From: Devosia ginsengisoli
GTDB taxonomy: Bacteria; Pseudomonadota; Alphaproteobacteria; Rhizobiales; Devosiaceae
Direction of reading: 5' to 3'
NCBI RefSeq assembly: GCF_024707105.1
Contig: NZ_JANQAJ010000011.1
Span: forward strand, 975,227-1,039,226
DNA: 64,000 nt
This document shows positions 1-8,422 of the stretch, piece after piece. How positions within the stretch are numbered: the first letter of the stretch is position 1; each line of letters opens with the position of its first letter. A program made the translations under genes and the position numbers. Below the pieces are notes generated by a model that saw only the letters and a list, made by a program, of their open reading frames with translations, made no database searches and was not told where the DNA came from.

Positions 1-50
1 GCCAGGGTCAAGGCAAGCAACGGCGCGGCGATTAGGGCGATGCGATTCAT
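1..50 (-). CDS. Start of a secreted protein (partial, runs off the window)
   Basis: An ATG on the minus strand at position 50 opens a frame reading MNRIALIAAPLLALTL, which looks like the start of a Sec signal peptide (one positive residue followed by a hydrophobic core). Only about 16 codons are inside the window, so the product cannot be identified. It lies about 60 nt downstream of the feuQ-like kinase on the same strand and could be in the same transcript. No strong ribosome binding site is visible. Confidence 0.35.
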   Translation of the reverse strand, partial: MNRIALIAAPLLALTL

Positions 51-110
51 GATGTGACTATCTCGTGGTCGTTATAGAGGCTCTTGTTGTCGTAATGCGG
101 CGAAAGTGCG

Positions 111-1487
111 TCAGGTTGCATTTGGCCTGGCCATGGCGCTCAGCCGGGCGGTGGGCAGGCGCAACTCCGCCAGCAGCCCGCCCAGCGCCGAGCGCTTGAG
201 CGCCAGGCCGCCGCCATAGACATCCACCAGTTCCTTGATGATATCGAGTCCCAGACCGCTTCCCGGTGTTTTTTCATCCAGCCTGACACCGCGGCGCAAC
301 GCTTTCTGCGCATCTTCCTCCGAAAGGCCGGGGCCGTTGTCGTCGATGCGGATCAGCAGCATGGTGCCGGTCTCGCTGCGCTCGGCATCGAGCCGCACCC
401 CAACCTGGCCGTTGGACCATTTGCAGGCATTGTCGAGCAGATTGCCCGCCATTTCCTCCAGGTCCGCCTCGTCGCCGCGGAACCACGGCAGAGACGCATC
501 GGGGCGCTGGAAGGCAATGGTGACATCGGGGTGAATCTTGCGCATCACGCGCGTTAGCCGCAGCATGATCATGGTCGGGTCGGCCTTCTTGCCCACCACC
601 GAGGTGCGGGCCGCCAGCCGCGCCCGCTCGAGATAGGTGGCCACCATCGTGCTCATCTTCTCGCTCTCGGTCACCACGACATCGGCCAGCGCCCCCTTGC
701 GGGCCGCAGCCTCGTTGCGCAGCACGGCAATGGGGGTCTTGAGCCCATGGGCCAGGTTGCCCACTTGGTTGCGCGCCCGCTCGATGATTTGCGCATTGGA
801 GCGCAGCAATTCGTTGACCTCTTCGGCCAGCGGCGCGATTTCGCGGGGATAGGTGCCGGTCACGGCGACGCTCTCGCCCTCGCGCACGCTTTCGATGGCG
901 GCGCTTAGCCGGTCGATCGGCCGCAGGGCAAACCGCGCCACGATGGCGCTCATGATGGCCAACATCACCCCCACGGCCCCCAGCACGATAAAGGCCTGAC
1001 CGCGAAAGCCTTCCACCAGTTCGAGGATTTCGCTCAGATTGCCGGACACGATGATCCGGTAGGTGGTCGGAGCCAGCGTCACCGTGCGCTCCACCACGCG
1101 CATGCGCGTACCGAAGACGTCGTCCATGATCGCGGTGCGGCGGCCGAGCGTATCTGGCGATCCGGTCATCTCAGGCAGGTCGATCCCGACCATCGAGGTC
1201 GAAAGATTGTAGAGTGCGCCGTCGGCATCGCGAATGGCCCAATACCAGCCCGAGCGTGGCCGGTCGAAGCGCGGATCGCTGAGCGCAATATCGGCGCTGG
1301 ACGGATCGCCCTCTTCCAGCAGGGCGCCGGCCAGGCTTTCGACATGAAACTCGAGCGTTTCCGAGAGCGAGGCATCGAGCGCCCGCGAATAGAGGTCGGT
1401 CAGCAGAAACCCGGTCGCCACCAGCGCCAGCACCAGCCAGCCCGCCGACAACCAGAACAATGACGCCGCGATAGACCCCTTACGCAT
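111..1487 (-). CDS. feuQ: Sensor histidine kinase, FeuQ/PhoQ-like
   Basis: Inner-membrane sensor kinase of 458 residues. TM1 spans about residues 9-31 and TM2 about 165-187, with a periplasmic sensor region of about 130 residues between them. A HAMP linker follows, then a HisKA domain with the phospho-accepting His247 in GNLAHGLKTPIAVL, an N box around Asn353 (DNACK), G1 at 383-387 (DNGPG) and G2 at 409-414 (GSGLGL). All catalytic boxes are intact. The NLAHGLKTP form of the H box is typical of the PhoQ/FeuQ group. It lies downstream of its response regulator, separated by a 146-bp gap that holds a REP-like hairpin. In Sinorhizobium FeuQ senses osmotic conditions and controls cyclic glucan export. 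That role is inferred here from family and context. Confidence 0.85.
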   Translation of the reverse strand: MRKGSIAASLFWLSAGWLVLALVATGFLLTDLYSRALDASLSETLEFHVESLAGALLEEGDPSSADIALSDPRFDRPRSGWYWAIRDADGALYNLSTSMVGIDLPEMTGSPDTLGRRTAIMDDVFGTRMRVVERTVTLAPTTYRIIVSGNLSEILELVEGFRGQAFIVLGAVGVMLAIMSAIVARFALRPIDRLSAAIESVREGESVAVTGTYPREIAPLAEEVNELLRSNAQIIERARNQVGNLAHGLKTPIAVLRNEAAARKGALADVVVTESEKMSTMVATYLERARLAARTSVVGKKADPTMIMLRLTRVMRKIHPDVTIAFQRPDASLPWFRGDEADLEEMAGNLLDNACKWSNGQVGVRLDAERSETGTMLLIRIDDNGPGLSEEDAQKALRRGVRLDEKTPGSGLGLDIIKELVDVYGGGLALKRSALGGLLAELRLPTARLSAMARPNAT

Positions 1488-1515
1488 GGCGATCCAGACG
1501 GAGCAATGAAAGAGC

Positions 1516-1601
1516 CCTCATGGTGAGCCTGTCGAACCACGAGGGGGCGCGAGTGGAGGCTCGAACGCACGACCTCGTGGTTCGACAAGCTCACCATGAG
1601 G
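1516..1601. repeat. 86-nt REP-like inverted repeat, copy 1
   Basis: Two arms of 29 nt (1516-1544 and 1573-1601) are reverse complements with one mismatch. Each contains TGGTGAGC and a TCGAACCACGAGG-type core, and the centre carries CGAGTGGA. A copy of exactly the same length lies at 24934-25019, and a rearranged larger version at 60677-60798. This copy sits between the feuP-like and feuQ-like genes, where an RNA hairpin could protect or attenuate the downstream message. Confidence 0.85.
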
Positions 1602-1633
1602 TCTACTGGGCAATTGTGCCAAACCAGACCCTC

Positions 1634-2293
1634 TCAGTCTTCGGCGATCTGGTAGCCCAGCCCGCGCACCGTCTGGATGCAATCTTCGGGCAGCTTCTTG
1701 CGCAGGCGACCGACGAACACTTCGATCGTGTTGCTGTCGCGGTCGAAATCCTGGTCGTAGAGATGCTCGGTCAGTTCGGTCCGCGAGATGACCTTGCCCT
1801 TGTGATGCATGAGATAGCTCAACAGCCGCAATTCGTGGCTGGTCAGTTTCACCGACTGGCCATCGACCGTCACCTTGCCCGAGCGCGCATCGAGCCGCAC
1901 GGCGCCGGCCACGATCTCGTTGGAGGCCAACCCCGCCGCCCGCCGCACCAGCGCGCGGATGCGGGCCAGCACTTCCTCCATGTGAAAGGGCTTGGCGACA
2001 TAATCGTCGGCACCGGCATCAATGCCCTGCACCTTGTCGCTCCAGCGGTCGCGCGCCGTCAGCAGCAGCACCGGTGTGGTCTTGCCGGCGCGGCGCCATT
2101 CCTCGAGCACCGACAGCCCGTCCATCTGCGGCAAGCCGATATCGAGCACGATGGCGTCATAGGGTTCGGTATCGCCAAGGAAGTGGCCTTCCTCGCCATC
2201 GAAAGCCACGTCGACCGCGTAACCGGCCTCGGTCAGGGCTTCCTTGAGCTGACGGTTGAGATTGGTATCGTCTTCGACAACAAGAATACGCAT
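1634..2293 (-). CDS. feuP: OmpR-family response regulator, FeuP/PhoP-like
   Basis: 219-residue DNA-binding response regulator. The receiver domain (residues 1-115) has the acidic pair at Glu7/Asp8/Asp9, the phosphorylation site Asp51 (VLDIGLPQMDG) and the conserved Lys101. A winged-helix effector domain fills residues 125-219 and ends in the typical VRGLGYQI. It is the cognate partner of the kinase just downstream. The small periplasmic protein gene lies 26 bp upstream on the same strand, so the three probably form one operon. The assignment to FeuP rests on sequence style and this neighbourhood. Confidence 0.88.
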   Translation of the reverse strand: MRILVVEDDTNLNRQLKEALTEAGYAVDVAFDGEEGHFLGDTEPYDAIVLDIGLPQMDGLSVLEEWRRAGKTTPVLLLTARDRWSDKVQGIDAGADDYVAKPFHMEEVLARIRALVRRAAGLASNEIVAGAVRLDARSGKVTVDGQSVKLTSHELRLLSYLMHHKGKVISRTELTEHLYDQDFDRDSNTIEVFVGRLRKKLPEDCIQTVRGLGYQIAED

Positions 2294-2319
2294 TTGCAGG
2301 CCCCCGATGCGTCTATGCG

Positions 2320-2613
2320 TTACTGCGCGCTCAGAACCAGGTTCTGAGCTTCCCCCTCGGGCGTCAGTACGCCGATAATATAGACGAGCCTGCCGCCTTC
2401 GTCACATACCTGAACGGAAAGGATTTCCGCGCTGCCGCCAACGCCGGCCGAAGCCAGTACGGCATCGAGGGACATGATCTGGCCGGACGACACCGCATCC
2501 TGGATCTGGCGCTTGTCGAGGCACGCCTGCGCATTGGCCGCCCCGGTCGAGGCAAGGCCAACCGCCAGCGCGACTGCGATCGAAGCAAGGAATTTCGAGG
2601 TCAAGGTTTTCAT
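2320..2613 (-). CDS. Small periplasmic PepSY-like protein, FeuN-like modulator
   Basis: 97-residue protein with a clear signal peptide (MKTLTSKFLASIAVALAVGLA, cleavage near ANAQA) and a single compact PepSY-like domain of about 65 residues (DKRQIQDAVSSGQIMSL ... GRLVYIIGVLTPEGEAQNL). Two cysteines, one at the start of the mature protein and one in the domain, could form a disulfide. It lies immediately upstream of the feuP-like gene on the same strand. In Sinorhizobium meliloti a small periplasmic protein, FeuN, encoded beside feuP/feuQ restrains the kinase. The position, size and location here match that role. Orthology is an inference that needs an alignment. Confidence 0.65.
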   Translation of the reverse strand: MKTLTSKFLASIAVALAVGLASTGAANAQACLDKRQIQDAVSSGQIMSLDAVLASAGVGGSAEILSVQVCDEGGRLVYIIGVLTPEGEAQNLVLSAQ

Positions 2614-2690
2614 GGCAGCAACTTAGGGCGACGTTGCTGAATGGGACATGAATGAGGCAAAGCGCAAGTCTTTAGCCAAATTTTTGAGCC

Positions 2691-3455
2691 TCAAGCCCGC
2701 CCGATATCGCCCTTCAGCCCCTTGCGCAGGAACAGCACGGCCAGCGCTTCCATGATGAGCTGGCCCGCCGAACTGCCCTCGAGTGCCGGCAGGTCGATTC
2801 CCAGCATTTGCGCCAGGCCCGCCAGCAGCATGAAGGCAGCGACGATATAGGTCTTGTAGCCATTGAGAATATCCATGATCGTTCTCCAGAGTGTGATCGT
2901 ATCGACCGGCGCCGTCGTGCCGGAAGTAGCCAGCGCCGCGGCTCGTACCGCGGCAACACGGTTGGTCCAGCCGCGGCCGAACGTGGCGAAAGTCGGCAAA
3001 CGGTTGAGGAAAGCCAGCCGGCGGTCGCAGAGCGCGCCGATCAGCACACCCAGCCCCTTGCGCGCGGCATAGCTCTCCACCGCGCCCAGCGTCAGCGGCC
3101 CCACCTGTCCGTCGGCAGCCACGTCGAGTTCGGCCTGCAGCGTGCGGATGGCCCGGTCGGGACCGGAATTGACGGCGAAGTCAAACAGAGCCAGGTCGAG
3201 CCCGGCGGGGAATTGCCCGGCCTGGCAGCGATCCCAATAGCTGGCGCGATAGATCTTCGCCGCTTCCGGGCGCTGCAATTCCATCACCGCGCTCTTGGGC
3301 AGGTTCCACCACGGCGACACCATGCGCCAGCGCGCCAGCGTCTTGTGGGTAATGCCCATATTGGTAGCCCCGCCGGGATCGGACGGATGGTCGACATAGC
3401 CGCCCTCTTGGCGCAGCACCTCGTCGAGGCAAATATCGAACCGGCTTCTAGCCAT
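2691..3455 (-). CDS. GH108 N-acetylmuramidase with C-terminal membrane segments (GTA-associated endolysin)
   Basis: About 254 residues from the ATG at 3455. The N-terminal domain starts MARSRFDICLDEVLRQEGGY, with the GH108 catalytic Glu at residue 17 (QEGGY) and the DPGGATNMGITHKTL motif. A putative peptidoglycan-binding region follows (GPDRAIRTLQAELDVAADGQVGPLT). The C-terminus has hydrophobic stretches (TYIVAAFMLLAGLAQML and GQLIMEALAVLFL) like the holin-associated muramidases. The start overlaps the stop of the upstream terminase/tail fusion gene by 8 bp, so the two are probably translationally coupled. The likely job is opening the cell wall for GTA particle release, though the cluster around it is defective. 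Confidence 0.8.
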   Translation of the reverse strand: MARSRFDICLDEVLRQEGGYVDHPSDPGGATNMGITHKTLARWRMVSPWWNLPKSAVMELQRPEAAKIYRASYWDRCQAGQFPAGLDLALFDFAVNSGPDRAIRTLQAELDVAADGQVGPLTLGAVESYAARKGLGVLIGALCDRRLAFLNRLPTFATFGRGWTNRVAAVRAAALATSGTTAPVDTITLWRTIMDILNGYKTYIVAAFMLLAGLAQMLGIDLPALEGSSAGQLIMEALAVLFLRKGLKGDIGRA

Positions 3456-6400
3456 GGAATTCCCCCTGCGCCGCATGCCCCGCGCCCAGAACCGGGCTCA
3501 GTTGCTCAATCGTGAAATCGAACGCCGCCGGCAGCGCGCCGAAATCGGCCACCTGCGCGGCGCTCGCATAGCTAGCGGAAGGCATGCCGGTTTCCAGCAC
3601 CCGCACGGCCGTCCCGCCATCGAGGATCGTGATCCGATAGCGCTCGGGCGCGTGTTCCAGCGGACTGTCGGCCACGCCCCAGCCATCGCCATCGGCCCGG
3701 CTGCGCCGCATCCAGGTCAGGCCAATATCGCCGGCATCATCGCGCAAAGCCCGCAGATGCACCGGCGCCAGCGGCAGAGCCGGCCCCAACCCGGTCTCGG
3801 CCGTGAGGCTCGTGCCTTCGATATCGCTCGCCCCGGCATAGACACGGAAATCCCGCATCTCGCCCAACAGGCGCGGCTCCATCGGCAGCGTCACCGCCCG
3901 GGAGTCGAGCACCATCACGCGACTCCCGGCGGTTGCCGAACCGGCCTCCGTGCCTTCGAGTCCGCGCAACAACCGGCTCAGCCGATAACGCCCGGCCGAA
4001 ACCAGTTCGGCTTCGGCAAAGCCGATCACCTCCCAACCGCCGGCCCCCTCGATGGCGAACCGGTTGCCGCCCGACAGCGCGGCCAGCGGTTCCACCGAGG
4101 CCAGGTGCCCCGCCAGCAGCGTCACCTCGATGACATTGCCCCGATCCCACACGCCTGTCGGTCCCGGCAGCAATGGTGTTTCGAGCGTCCCCAGCAGCCC
4201 GCGCCGCGGCAGGTTCACCGCCAGCGCCCCGGTCGCGTCATCGACCAGTTGCACGCTGCCCGGCCAGGGTTGCGCATAGGCCGCGGCCACCAGCCGCGAC
4301 CGGCCAGGGTCGGCGGGCAACGGCGGCAGATGCGCCAGCGCCACCAGCGGCAGCGACCGCACCGCCGGCCTCGTGCCCCCGGCCAACGGCCGATCGATCC
4401 CGGTCGCCACGGCGGTTCCCGAAGGCAGCGTCCGCGCCGTCACCCGCCGCATCAGCCCATCGCGGATTTCGCTGATCTCGAACGGCCCTTCGGCCAGCCC
4501 ATCGATTTCCACCAGGTCCCCCGGCTCCAGCGCCAGCGCCGCAGGTGGCAGGTTGAAATCCAGCGTCTCGCGCTGCGCGCTGCGCCCATCGAGCATCCGC
4601 TCCGCGGCCAGCCGCGCGCCCGAGCCATCCAGCGTCATTGCCATGACCTCGCCCACCAGCGGCCCGGTCCCGTCGGTCAGTGCCGTCACCGTACCGCTCA
4701 GGTAGTCTCGCTCGCGGTCGAGATAGGTCAGCGCCAGCCGCCCCGGCGCCTCGGCCGGATCGCCGCGCTTCCGCGACAGCGTCGCGCCCTCGCTTTGCGC
4801 CAATTCTTCAGCGTCGAGCGCCATCGCCCCGCCTCGCCGCGCCAGGCCCAGATGCAGGCCATCAATCCCGTTGCGCAGGCTCAGCCCCGTCGCATCAAGC
4901 AACGGCTCCAGCGCCTCGCGCGCGGTCGTCGCATGGCCCAGCACCAACCCGCCCACCAGCGGCGCAGCCGGTTCGGCGCTCAGTGCCACCCCATGGTCCG
5001 CGGCGACGGCCCTGGCCAATTCGTCGCTCGCCATGCCGCCCAGCCGCCCGGTCAGCCAGTGGCCGTTGCGATGGTTCGGGCCATCGGCCCACACATCACT
5101 CAGCGCCGGAAAGGCCGGATAGGGCCGCGCGTCCCAGGTCCAGTGATAGATGCGCTCGACATCGACCATGCCGGCCGGATTATTGGCCGGATTGCGCCAG
5201 AAAGCCTGATGCGCCCGCAATACCTGCCGCTGGATCAGCGGATCTGGCGTCCCGGTCGAAAAATACGGCCGCCCACTCTCGGCACTCTTGGGGTCGCCGA
5301 AGATATTCGGCTGGTTCGCCCCCTTGTCGACAGCGCCGCAGCCCAACTCCGTGAACAGAATTGGCTTCGAGCCCGGCACCCACGCCGTCGGGCTGCCATT
5401 GCGCACCCCACCCGGCCGGTTGTGGTGTGCCTGACTCCACCAGTTGCGAATATCCTTGTAGCGCCACACCCACGGCTCGCCATGCGCCCCATCAGTGATC
5501 GGCGTCCGCACCTGCGCCCGCCGGTCGGCATCACTGGCATAGAACCAGTCATAGCCCTCGCCGCCGGCAATATTGCCCATGAGATAGTCAAGGTCATGCG
5601 TAGACGCCGCCAGAGTCGCATCCGCATGGCCCTGCCCGTCCCGCCAATCGGCCAGCGGCATATAATTGTCGATGCCGACAGCATCGATATTGGCTGAGGC
5701 CCAGAGCGGATCGAGGTGAAAGAATTTTTCGCCCCCGCCCGGCTGGTAGCCCGAATATTCGCTCCAATCCGCCGCATAGGTCAGCTTCGTCCCCGCGCCC
5801 ACCACGCCCCGCACATCGGCCGCCAGCGTCACCAGCGCCGAAACGAAGGGAAAGCTGTTGCCCGCCCCGCGCACCGTGGTCAGGCCAACCATTTCCGAGC
5901 CGATGATCAGCGTATCGACGCCACCCGCCGCCACGGCCAGTCCGGCATAATGCAGCACCATCTGCCGATAGGCCGCCGCAAATGTCGCCACCTGCGTCGC
6001 CGCTGCCGCCGATTTGTCCGGCGATCCCGCCCGCCCCGGCGCCGGGTGACAGGTGATCCGCCCGCGCCAGGGATAGGCCGCCTGCCCCGTCCCGCCATAG
6101 GGATTTGGCAGGCCGTTGCCCGCCGGCACATCCATCATCACCATGGGGTAGAGCGTCACGCGCAGTCCGCGTGCCTTGAGGTCGGCAATCGCCGCCCGCA
6201 CCGATGCGTCCGAAGGCGTGCCGCCATAGGCCGCCCCGCCATCATGGCTCGATACGACAGGCACGTCGCCGCGCCCCAGCCCGGCCACGCTCCAGCTCGT
6301 GCCCTGCACGGTCCTGTCGGCCGCCTCGACACGCGGCCCGATGGCGCAATTGCCGCAGCGCAGGTCATTGCCGAACCAGGTCACGACAAGCGCCACATGC

Positions 6401-7395
6401 TCGAGATTAGGGCACAGCGCGACCAGTTCGTCGATCGAGGCCGTCCAGTCGCTGACATTGGCGGCGAGATGCGTATTCTCGCCCACCGTCTGCCCCGGCC
6501 CGGCAATGCGCACGCGCGGCACCGGATCATAGCCGAATTCCGTCGCCCCAGGGATGATGGTCACCGCGCGAATATCGGGTTCCAGGTCCCCCACCACCCG
6601 GCACAATTCCACCGACAGTTGCGGAATGCGGTTGCCAAAGCGGTTGAGCGGCAATTGCTCGACCACGAGATAGCACAGCCCCCGATAGGCTGGCGCCACG
6701 CCCTGCGTGGCCTCGATCAGCCCGTCGGGCAGTTGGTCTTCGGTGCCGCGATAAAAACGCAGCGTCAGCCCCGCCGTATCGAGCAGTTGCCCATCGGTCC
6801 AGATGCGCCCCAGCCGGTGCACCTCGCCCTCGCAGAAAGCCACGGCAAAGCTCGCACCGACAACGTCTTCCTGTTGCTGCTCCTGCCCAAAGCCCTTGGC
6901 CCCGGCATTTTCCGGCGAGAGCAATTCCAGCTCGTCGCACCAGGCTGCCGCGAATTGCGGCCCGCGGAACCGGTCCGGGTCCGATGCCGACATCACCATG
7001 GCCTCGACCCCATTGGGCCAGATCAGCCGCTGCCCTCTCAGCGTCGGCCGCTCGAGTTCGGAGCACACATTCAATATGCCGCTCTCCCCGCGCACCATGA
7101 TGGAAATGGCTTCGGCCATGGTTTCGCCCACCAAAGCGATCGGCCCGATTTCCTGCGCCGCCAGGCTCCGTACCCATTCAGCCCCGGCCCGTGTCTTGCC
7201 CGAGCCGCGACCGCCCAGCAGCAGCCAGGTGGTCCAGTCGCCCTTCGGCGGCCGCTGCTTGTCCAGCGCCCAGGAATTCCAGTCGAAATACACGGCCTCC
7301 GCGTCGTCTACGCGGTCGGCAAACTCTTGCGGGGTCAGCTTCGGCTGATCGACGAACAGGGGGCCATCCGGTTCAGCGATTGCGATATTGCTCAA
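3448..7395 (-). CDS. Chimeric GTA gene: terminase large subunit N-terminus fused to GTA tail hub/TIM-barrel protein (gp15-like)
   Basis: One open frame of 1315 residues. Residues 1 to about 156 are the ATPase half of a GTA/phage large terminase: Walker A GGRGSGKT at 61-68 and a Walker-B-like AAAWCDE at 149-155. From about residue 160 the sequence switches to the GTA host-specificity protein: SFAVAFCEGEVHRLGRIW, then the TIM-barrel glycoside-hydrolase-like domain (SDWTASIDELVALCPNLEHV) and the long phage-tail C-terminus. The terminase nuclease domain, portal, protease, capsid, head-tail and tape-measure genes normally found between them are absent. This indicates an in-frame deletion of roughly 10 kb or more with its junction near 6,900-6,930. 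The chimera cannot be a working terminase. An assembly collapse is the alternative explanation. Confidence 0.85.
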   Translation of the reverse strand: MSNIAIAEPDGPLFVDQPKLTPQEFADRVDDAEAVYFDWNSWALDKQRPPKGDWTTWLLLGGRGSGKTRAGAEWVRSLAAQEIGPIALVGETMAEAISIMVRGESGILNVCSELERPTLRGQRLIWPNGVEAMVMSASDPDRFRGPQFAAAWCDELELLSPENAGAKGFGQEQQQEDVVGASFAVAFCEGEVHRLGRIWTDGQLLDTAGLTLRFYRGTEDQLPDGLIEATQGVAPAYRGLCYLVVEQLPLNRFGNRIPQLSVELCRVVGDLEPDIRAVTIIPGATEFGYDPVPRVRIAGPGQTVGENTHLAANVSDWTASIDELVALCPNLEHVALVVTWFGNDLRCGNCAIGPRVEAADRTVQGTSWSVAGLGRGDVPVVSSHDGGAAYGGTPSDASVRAAIADLKARGLRVTLYPMVMMDVPAGNGLPNPYGGTGQAAYPWRGRITCHPAPGRAGSPDKSAAAATQVATFAAAYRQMVLHYAGLAVAAGGVDTLIIGSEMVGLTTVRGAGNSFPFVSALVTLAADVRGVVGAGTKLTYAADWSEYSGYQPGGGEKFFHLDPLWASANIDAVGIDNYMPLADWRDGQGHADATLAASTHDLDYLMGNIAGGEGYDWFYASDADRRAQVRTPITDGAHGEPWVWRYKDIRNWWSQAHHNRPGGVRNGSPTAWVPGSKPILFTELGCGAVDKGANQPNIFGDPKSAESGRPYFSTGTPDPLIQRQVLRAHQAFWRNPANNPAGMVDVERIYHWTWDARPYPAFPALSDVWADGPNHRNGHWLTGRLGGMASDELARAVAADHGVALSAEPAAPLVGGLVLGHATTAREALEPLLDATGLSLRNGIDGLHLGLARRGGAMALDAEELAQSEGATLSRKRGDPAEAPGRLALTYLDRERDYLSGTVTALTDGTGPLVGEVMAMTLDGSGARLAAERMLDGRSAQRETLDFNLPPAALALEPGDLVEIDGLAEGPFEISEIRDGLMRRVTARTLPSGTAVATGIDRPLAGGTRPAVRSLPLVALAHLPPLPADPGRSRLVAAAYAQPWPGSVQLVDDATGALAVNLPRRGLLGTLETPLLPGPTGVWDRGNVIEVTLLAGHLASVEPLAALSGGNRFAIEGAGGWEVIGFAEAELVSAGRYRLSRLLRGLEGTEAGSATAGSRVMVLDSRAVTLPMEPRLLGEMRDFRVYAGASDIEGTSLTAETGLGPALPLAPVHLRALRDDAGDIGLTWMRRSRADGDGWGVADSPLEHAPERYRITILDGGTAVRVLETGMPSASYASAAQVADFGALPAAFDFTIEQLSPVLGAGHAAQGEFHG

Positions 7396-7801
7396 TGCGC
7401 TTGGCCAGTTTGTTGCGCAGGTCGGTCATGTCCTTCCTGGTCGGCGGCTCCACATTGCGTTGCGCCGCGCCCATCTCGATCAGCTTGTCGAGCGTCTTGA
7501 CCTGTATGCTCAGCACATTGGCCTGCTTGTCGATCGGTTCGTCCACCGCCGCCTCCAGTCGCCTTATCTGTTTGTCGAGAACCTTGAGCATCCGCGCCAC
7601 CAGGTCTTCATGGCGCACCACGCGTGCCCTTATGCTGGGCCACCCTTCGACCTCCCGCCGATAGCGCAGTTGCGCCAGCGTGATGCCGTGGCGCTTGCAG
7701 ATGACGGCGGGCAGGAAGTGGCGACCCTCATATTCCGCCCGGATGATATCCCAGCGGATCGGAGCCCCCGGCTCCGTCTCGTGACCCAATTTCGTGACCA
7801 T
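7373..7801 (-). CDS. Small terminase-like protein of the GTA remnant (gp1 position)
   Basis: 142 residues from the ATG at 7801 (MVTKLGHETEPGAPIRWD). The N-terminal third resembles a helix-turn-helix DNA-binding unit (WDIIRAEYEGR ... VICKRHGITLAQLRYRREVEGWP), as in small terminases. It is followed by a long charged helical, probably coiled-coil region. Its 3' end overlaps the start of the terminase/tail fusion gene by 23 bp. The position directly before terL and the HTH plus coiled-coil layout suggest TerS. Longer upstream starts exist, but they run into the terminator of the preceding gene. Confidence 0.6.
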   Translation of the reverse strand: MVTKLGHETEPGAPIRWDIIRAEYEGRHFLPAVICKRHGITLAQLRYRREVEGWPSIRARVVRHEDLVARMLKVLDKQIRRLEAAVDEPIDKQANVLSIQVKTLDKLIEMGAAQRNVEPPTRKDMTDLRNKLAKRIEQYRNR

Positions 7802-7848
7802 GCCTGAACTATAGCCGATCACCGTGACGCGGGGATAAGATGGATAAG

Positions 7849-7876
7849 AAAAAGCCCCGCTGCAGCGCAACGGGGC
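7849..7876 (-). terminator. Rho-independent terminator of the DUF2147 gene
   Basis: On the minus strand a 10-bp GC-rich stem (GCCCCGTTGC / GCAGCGGGGC, one G-U pair) with a 3-nt loop is followed by TTTTT. It starts 27 nt after the stop codon at 7904, ends that transcript and insulates it from the GTA remnant downstream. Confidence 0.85.
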
Positions 7877-7903
7877 CTCCAATCTTCAGCATTCCGCCGA
7901 AAA

Positions 7904-8290
7904 TCAGATCCGTACGAAATCCACCTTCTGGCAGGCGATCAGCTTGCAGCCCTGCAGGCTCAGCCTGCTCTCGTTGACCAGCGTCACCGAGCCGGACACG
8001 GTATGGCCCTCGTATTTCACCGTGCCGCGCCACTTGTTCTCGGCGGTGGCCTGGGCGCCCTGCACCACATATTGATTCAGCAGCGCGAGGTTTTCCGGGG
8101 TCTGGGCATCCTTGCGCAGCCAGGTCAGCTTGGCGCAGAGTTCGGTGCCATCGCCGCAATAGCTCACAGCATAGCGCGACTCACCGGTCGTGGTCTGCCA
8201 GGTTCCGACCGGGGTCAGGTCCTGGGCGAAGGCGGGGGCCGCGGCACAAAGGGCCAGAACGGCGGCGGCAATGGTCTTTGCAACAGTCAT
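7904..8290 (-). CDS. Secreted DUF2147-family protein
   Basis: 128 residues with a Sec signal peptide (MTVAKTIAAAVLALCAAAPAFAQ). The mature part has the DUF2147 pattern: LTPVGTWQTTTGESRYAVSYCGDGTELCAKLTWL near its start, GTVKYEGHTVSGSVTL in the middle, and a Cys pair near the C-terminus (LQGCKLIACQKVDFVRI). The start at 8290 is set by a GGAGA ribosome binding site about 8 nt upstream. The family is periplasmic with no established activity. The gene has its own terminator and appears monocistronic. Confidence 0.8.
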   Translation of the reverse strand: MTVAKTIAAAVLALCAAAPAFAQDLTPVGTWQTTTGESRYAVSYCGDGTELCAKLTWLRKDAQTPENLALLNQYVVQGAQATAENKWRGTVKYEGHTVSGSVTLVNESRLSLQGCKLIACQKVDFVRI

Positions 8291-8422
8291 GGTCGTCTCC
8301 TCGACGGCACGCCGAAGGCCAGCCCGCAAGGGCGCCACGGCGTGAATGAGTTTGGTTGACCGCGCAAATGCCATAACCGCACTGAACCCATCGCGAACCT
8401 GATGTTCAGATTGGGTTCATGC

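Noticed and set aside
1518..1603. Short genes encoding MVSLSNHE/VRQAHHE-like peptides at the REP-like elements
   Set aside because: These frames are produced by the palindromic repeat itself and occur at each copy; they do not encode conserved proteins.
3454..5697. 747-codon open frame on the plus strand
   Set aside because: It is antisense to the GTA fusion gene, whose protein is clearly real. It is Arg/His/Gln-rich with no recognisable domain, an effect of high GC at third codon positions.
2691..7801. Intact prophage
   Set aside because: Only small terminase-like, fused terminase/tail and muramidase genes are present, in GTA order. No integrase, repressor, attachment site or capsid genes were seen.
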